Shown: positions 60,914 through 64,000 of the stretch, piece after piece
How positions within the stretch are numbered: the stretch's first letter is position 1
How the letters are laid out: every line of letters begins with the position of its first letter
Assembly (NCBI RefSeq): GCF_018732085.1
Contig: NZ_CP076103.1
Coordinates: forward strand, 3,968,001 to 4,032,000
Origin: Lysobacter capsici
GTDB lineage: Bacteria > Pseudomonadota > Gammaproteobacteria > Xanthomonadales > Xanthomonadaceae
Reading direction: 5' to 3'
DNA length: 64,000 nt
Notes under the pieces: model-generated
Told to the model about the DNA's origin: nothing
The model's database searches: none
The model's input: only the letters and a program-made list of their open reading frames with translations
Made by a program: the position numbers and the translations under genes

Positions 60914-62302
60914 TTACTGATTTTTGTCGGGACTCGGGGGCGAGGCGGGCTGCCCAAGCAACTGCTGGATGAAGACCTGGTCGCGCTGGGCTTCGGAAGC
61001 CTTCGCCAAGTCCCTTGCTTTGATCACCTCCGGCGCGTTCATGCCCGCCGCTGCTGCCGGCGGCTTGGTTCCTGGAGATTTTTCTTTCCCATCACCAGCG
61101 GTTCCTCTGGCCGCCTCTTCCTCCGCTCCGATGTAATGCGGCTCGTATTTCGAGAAGTACCTCAGACACGTGTAGGTCAAGCCGATGTAATTCCGCTTGA
61201 CGACGGCCATGACGTCGCGACTGTAAGAACCGTCATTCTCAGTGAATGCCCTGCCGGCGGCATCGCGCGCTTCCGCGGCGCCCGGCATCAGCACGGCAAG
61301 GCAGGCGTCGGCGAAGTAGTCCTTGTGCAGAAACCGCCTTATCGTCTCTTCGACGGCGTCGGCGATGTGCTCGACCGATTTGTCGTCGATCGTGTTGCGA
61401 TGAAGGAATTCACCCGCGCGCGCGGTTCCGGCCACATGGGCATTAACCGTATTGACGCTGCTGTCGCGCAGCGCGGAAATCGTCGCGGTCGTCTGTTTCT
61501 GGCGAACGTAGGCATCATCCAGGTCGACGAACCGGGTCTTCGCTGCCTCGGCGGCGATCTTCGCGGCGTCTGTTTTTGCTTCTTCCTTCACCGCCGCAGT
61601 CTTTTTTCCTTCATCGTCCGGGGCGGCGTCGCTTTCGCTTCTGAGCCGATCCGCATTCGCCTTGACTTCGTCGAATTTGGCCAATAGATCGTCGCGCTGC
61701 TTTTCGGCCTCGTCGCGAGCGGCCTTCATTTCCGCTTCCATCTTCTCAGCTGCCTTGAGCGCTTCGGTATTGGCCAGCAGCGTGGACGCCGCCGATGAGC
61801 CGCCGCTGGTGTCGAGCATCAGCGGCGGGGCCGCCACCGCGCCGGTCAGCTGCTCGATCGCCAGGATCACGGCGGTAAGGTCCTGACTGCGCGCAAGCAG
61901 CACCGCCACCTGTTCGTTGCTCAGATAGCCGTTGATGCCCGCTTCGCAATTGCGGTACAGCGTGTCGCGCATCAGGGTGATGGACTGCGTGCGCAGGCCG
62001 ATGGACCCGGCAACGTTGTTCAACGCGGCCGAAATCGCCGCGGAATTTTTTGGAACCTTGGAAGCGCTCACGCCGATGGCGGCCGCATAGGCGGCAAGCG
62101 CATCGGGACTGGGCTCGGCGCAGTATTTTTTCGCGGTGAATACCACCAGGCGCTGCTGGGCATCCAGATGGATGGCCCGCCCCTTTCCTTCGACCATGGG
62201 TGTAGCGGTATGCCGACCCAAGGTCTGGATGTTCGCGCAGCCGCCCAGAACAAGGAAAGCAAGCGTCGACACCAGACCGGATGCGGTTGTTTTCATATCC
62301 AT
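60914..62302 (-). CDS. lipoprotein with coiled-coil, unknown function
   Basis: 462 residues. Lipobox LGGC near residue 22 (LAFLVLGGCANIQ). The mature part has an N-terminal helical domain (AAYAAAIGVSASKVPK, AVLLARSQDLTAVILAIEQL), then a long charged coiled coil (KAAEKMEAEMKAARDEAEKQ ... DAAKIAAEAAKTRF), and a C-terminal domain (AVLMPGAAEARDAAG, IGLTYTCLRYFSKYEPHYIG). I recognise no family. GGGGG precedes the ATG at 62302. It sits between creC and creD but is flanked by long gaps, so it may be an independent insertion. Confidence 0.8.
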   Translation of the reverse strand: MDMKTTASGLVSTLAFLVLGGCANIQTLGRHTATPMVEGKGRAIHLDAQQRLVVFTAKKYCAEPSPDALAAYAAAIGVSASKVPKNSAAISAALNNVAGSIGLRTQSITLMRDTLYRNCEAGINGYLSNEQVAVLLARSQDLTAVILAIEQLTGAVAAPPLMLDTSGGSSAASTLLANTEALKAAEKMEAEMKAARDEAEKQRDDLLAKFDEVKANADRLRSESDAAPDDEGKKTAAVKEEAKTDAAKIAAEAAKTRFVDLDDAYVRQKQTTATISALRDSSVNTVNAHVAGTARAGEFLHRNTIDDKSVEHIADAVEETIRRFLHKDYFADACLAVLMPGAAEARDAAGRAFTENDGSYSRDVMAVVKRNYIGLTYTCLRYFSKYEPHYIGAEEEAARGTAGDGKEKSPGTKPPAAAAGMNAPEVIKARDLAKASEAQRDQVFIQQLLGQPASPPSPDKNQ

Positions 62303-63230
62303 TTGATCCCCCTTTCGTTTTGAACTGCAGGTCCCACGACGCCGGGCCTCAGCGCGCGGCGGAAACACTCGGCCGATTGCGGTACTCCCGACACCGCCGA
62401 TGCGACGAAGTCGACAGGCGGCGCGAAGCGCTCCTGCCTGTGCGGCCATGGAGGCGTCGCGAGAACGGGTCGGTGCGTGATCGAGCGACCTTGTGCAATG
62501 TCGTGTTCAATCGACGCGGGGCGGCGATGCGCGATCGCGGCAAGTGGTCACGACTTGCGTCGCGGCATTCGCGAGCGTCGCGCCAAGCCAAGAAAGAGAA
62601 GAAAGAACCAGGCACCGGCGCGAACAATTCATCGCCAATACCGCAACCTGGTCGTACCGTGCCGACGCCATGCGATAGCGCTACGGCGCCGATCCCTGTC
62701 TCCATTGCTTCCATGACCGCCCCAGCCCCCTGGTTGCAGTCATGCTGCATCCGAAAAAATCCGGTATGCAAGCACCAAATCGCACTAGACCCGATGCGTT
62801 CGCGCTGCGTATCGACCGCGGATCAAGACTCCAAACGAAGAAAACCGGGCGGCTCGGCCAAATCGTTCGTCGCGACGCTTTTACAGATCAATATTCGCGC
62901 TGCGCTAGCTTCGACGGCACATAAAGCAAGCATCGACACTCGCCGACCCTATCCGCATAAAACGCACAAAAAATAGGTATTTGCGCAGAATTCGAAAATT
63001 CAGAGGCCGATCCGATCGATCCGCAGCGGGCCGCAGCGGCTCTCGCCGATACGACATCGATCGTGAGTCGCGGTCGCGCACAACGGCCATGGTTTCGCCG
63101 TCGCGTTCGGCCAATCCACTCGCGCTCGACTCAGCGACGGCCGCGATGCGATGCGATCGCACAACGGCAAAACGCAACGAAGATCGAGCCTCTGTTGGCC
63201 ACCCGGTACTCCGCTCGATGCCTGTGCGCC
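62303..63230. other. gene-free region between the lipoprotein gene and creC
   Basis: About 930 bp where I see no gene on either strand. Frames are short, Arg/Ser-rich and unlike the local coding style. No repeat family recognised elsewhere in the window occurs here. Confidence 0.55.
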
Positions 63231-64000
63231 CTACCCCGGCACCACCAAGCTCGCCACCGCCCCACCCTCATCGCGATTGACCAACGCCGCCCCGCCGCCA
63301 TGCAGCGACGCCACTTCGGCGACGAAGCACAAGCCCAGTCCGCTGCTGCGGCTGCCGCCGGCCGGACGCGGCAGCGAATAGAACCGCTCGAACACCCGTC
63401 CCACCGCGTAATCGGGTACGCCCGGGCCGCGGTCGCTGACTTCGACCCGCTGCGACTCGCCGTCGCGGCGCAGGCGCAACACGATCTCGCCCTGGGCCGG
63501 GGAAAAATCGGCCGCGTTCTCGATCAGGTTGATCAAGGCCTGGCGCAGCAGGAAGCCATCGCCGAGCACCGGCGGCAGGTTCGGTTCCAGGTCCAGCAGC
63601 AGTTTCGCGCCGGTCTTGTGCAGCCGCTGCGCGCATTGTTCGGCCGCTTCCTGGGCGATCGCGGCCAGCGCCACCGGTTCGGGTTTTTCCAGGCGTTGAC
63701 GATGTTCGACTGCAGCCAACGCGAGCAGCTTGTCGATCATCTGCGCCAGGCGCTCGGCCTGGCCGCGGATGCTGCCGGCAAAGCGCGCGCGGTCGGCGTC
63801 GGCCATGGTGCCGTCGCCGGGCGGCGATTCGAGCAGTTCCGCGCTGCCGCGGATCGCCGCCAGCGGGCTCTTCATTTCGTGGGTCAGGGTGTGCACATAC
63901 TGCTCGACGTACTGCTTGCCTTCCAGGCGCGTGCGCATGGTTTCCAGGGCGCGGCCGAGTTCGCCGAATTCGCCGGCCGCGTCCGGCGGCGGCGCGCGCG
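63231..64000 (-). CDS. creC: CreC-like sensor histidine kinase, C-terminal part
   Basis: The frame runs off the window end. Visible: the end of a HAMP-like linker (EFGELGRALETMRTRLEGK), DHp with the phospho-His in HTLTHEMKSPLAAIRG, and the ATPase domain: N box ALINLIENAADFSP, G1 SDRGPGVPD, F box VFERFYSLPRP, G2 SSGLGLCFVAEVA. The run YVEQYVHTLTHEMKSPLAAI is typical of CreC, and creD downstream supports it. CreC phosphorylates CreB. Confidence 0.9.
   Translation of the reverse strand, partial: RAPPPDAAGEFGELGRALETMRTRLEGKQYVEQYVHTLTHEMKSPLAAIRGSAELLESPPGDGTMADADRARFAGSIRGQAERLAQMIDKLLALAAVEHRQRLEKPEPVALAAIAQEAAEQCAQRLHKTGAKLLLDLEPNLPPVLGDGFLLRQALINLIENAADFSPAQGEIVLRLRRDGESQRVEVSDRGPGVPDYAVGRVFERFYSLPRPAGGSRSSGLGLCFVAEVASLHGGGAALVNRDEGGAVASLVVPG

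Noticed and set aside
62905..63177. 90-codon minus-strand frame before creC's stop
   Set aside because: Arg/Ser-rich, no family, no ribosome site; probably chance.

Overview
The window is GC-rich chromosomal DNA from a gammaproteobacterium of the Xanthomonadaceae, most probably Lysobacter or a close relative. The case rests on gene content: a Xanthomonas-type T4SS effector with its lipoprotein partner, opgH/opgD, phoBR-ppk-ppx, creC/creD, a KDO kinase and a short NAD-type isocitrate dehydrogenase. It also rests on several dispersed intergenic repeat families. The genus is an inference; no rRNA is present. The only RNA genes seen are tRNA-Ser(GGA), tRNA-Ser(CGA) and the SRP RNA.

Layout. 0-2 kb: 3' end of a TgpA-like transglutaminase coupled to an Slp lipoprotein. 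2-6.3 kb (minus): dnaX, ybaB, a small membrane protein, recR and a HIT protein. 6.6 kb: tRNA-Ser(GGA). 7.1-12.4 kb (minus): an exported Rhs/YD-repeat protein with a HEAGH metallopeptidase-like tip, followed by a lipoprotein that may be its immunity factor. 13.4-15.1 kb: a cysteine-free protein of unknown function behind a cluster of palindromes. 15-18.4 kb: TonB-like protein, phosphoesterase, SRP RNA and a beta-propeller. 18.7-22.8 kb (minus): molybdopterin genes moaE, moaD, moaC and moaA, interrupted by a PhyH-like oxygenase and a 206-bp tandem array. 22.8-27.7 kb: MBL-fold hydrolase, kdkA and a divergent heptosyltransferase, a NADAR protein and an immunity-like pair. 27.9 kb: tRNA-Ser(CGA). 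28.5-34.2 kb: PP2C phosphatase, then the conserved dnaQ/rnhA/yafS-like/gloB/mltD neighbourhood. 34-40 kb: NhaC-like antiporter, isocitrate dehydrogenase, AhpD-like protein, glutaredoxin and BepA-like protease. 40.6-46.4 kb: phoB-phoR-ppk1-ppx behind a candidate Pho box. 46.6-50.7 kb (minus): acyl-CoA ligase, then the T4SS lysozyme effector and immunity lipoprotein. 51.3-56.7 kb: opgH/opgD (opgD has an N-terminal frameshift), GT4 glycosyltransferase and PAP2 phosphatase. 56.8-57.5 kb: a large inverted repeat whose two arms show compensatory stem changes. 57.5-64 kb (minus): nitrilase-family amidase, GNAT, creD, an unknown lipoprotein and partial creC.

Themes. Two independent toxin-plus-lipoprotein loci (Rhs tip and T4SS lysozyme) suggest weapons acting in the periplasm, each paired with a membrane-anchored protector. 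Phosphate and polyphosphate genes form one block. Several operons are tightly coupled by ATGA, GTGA or TTGA overlaps, and several genes appear to start at GTG or TTG. Intergenic space is rich in palindromic repeats of at least seven families. The most unusual are the 206-bp array with a flipping loop and the structured inverted pair at 57 kb.
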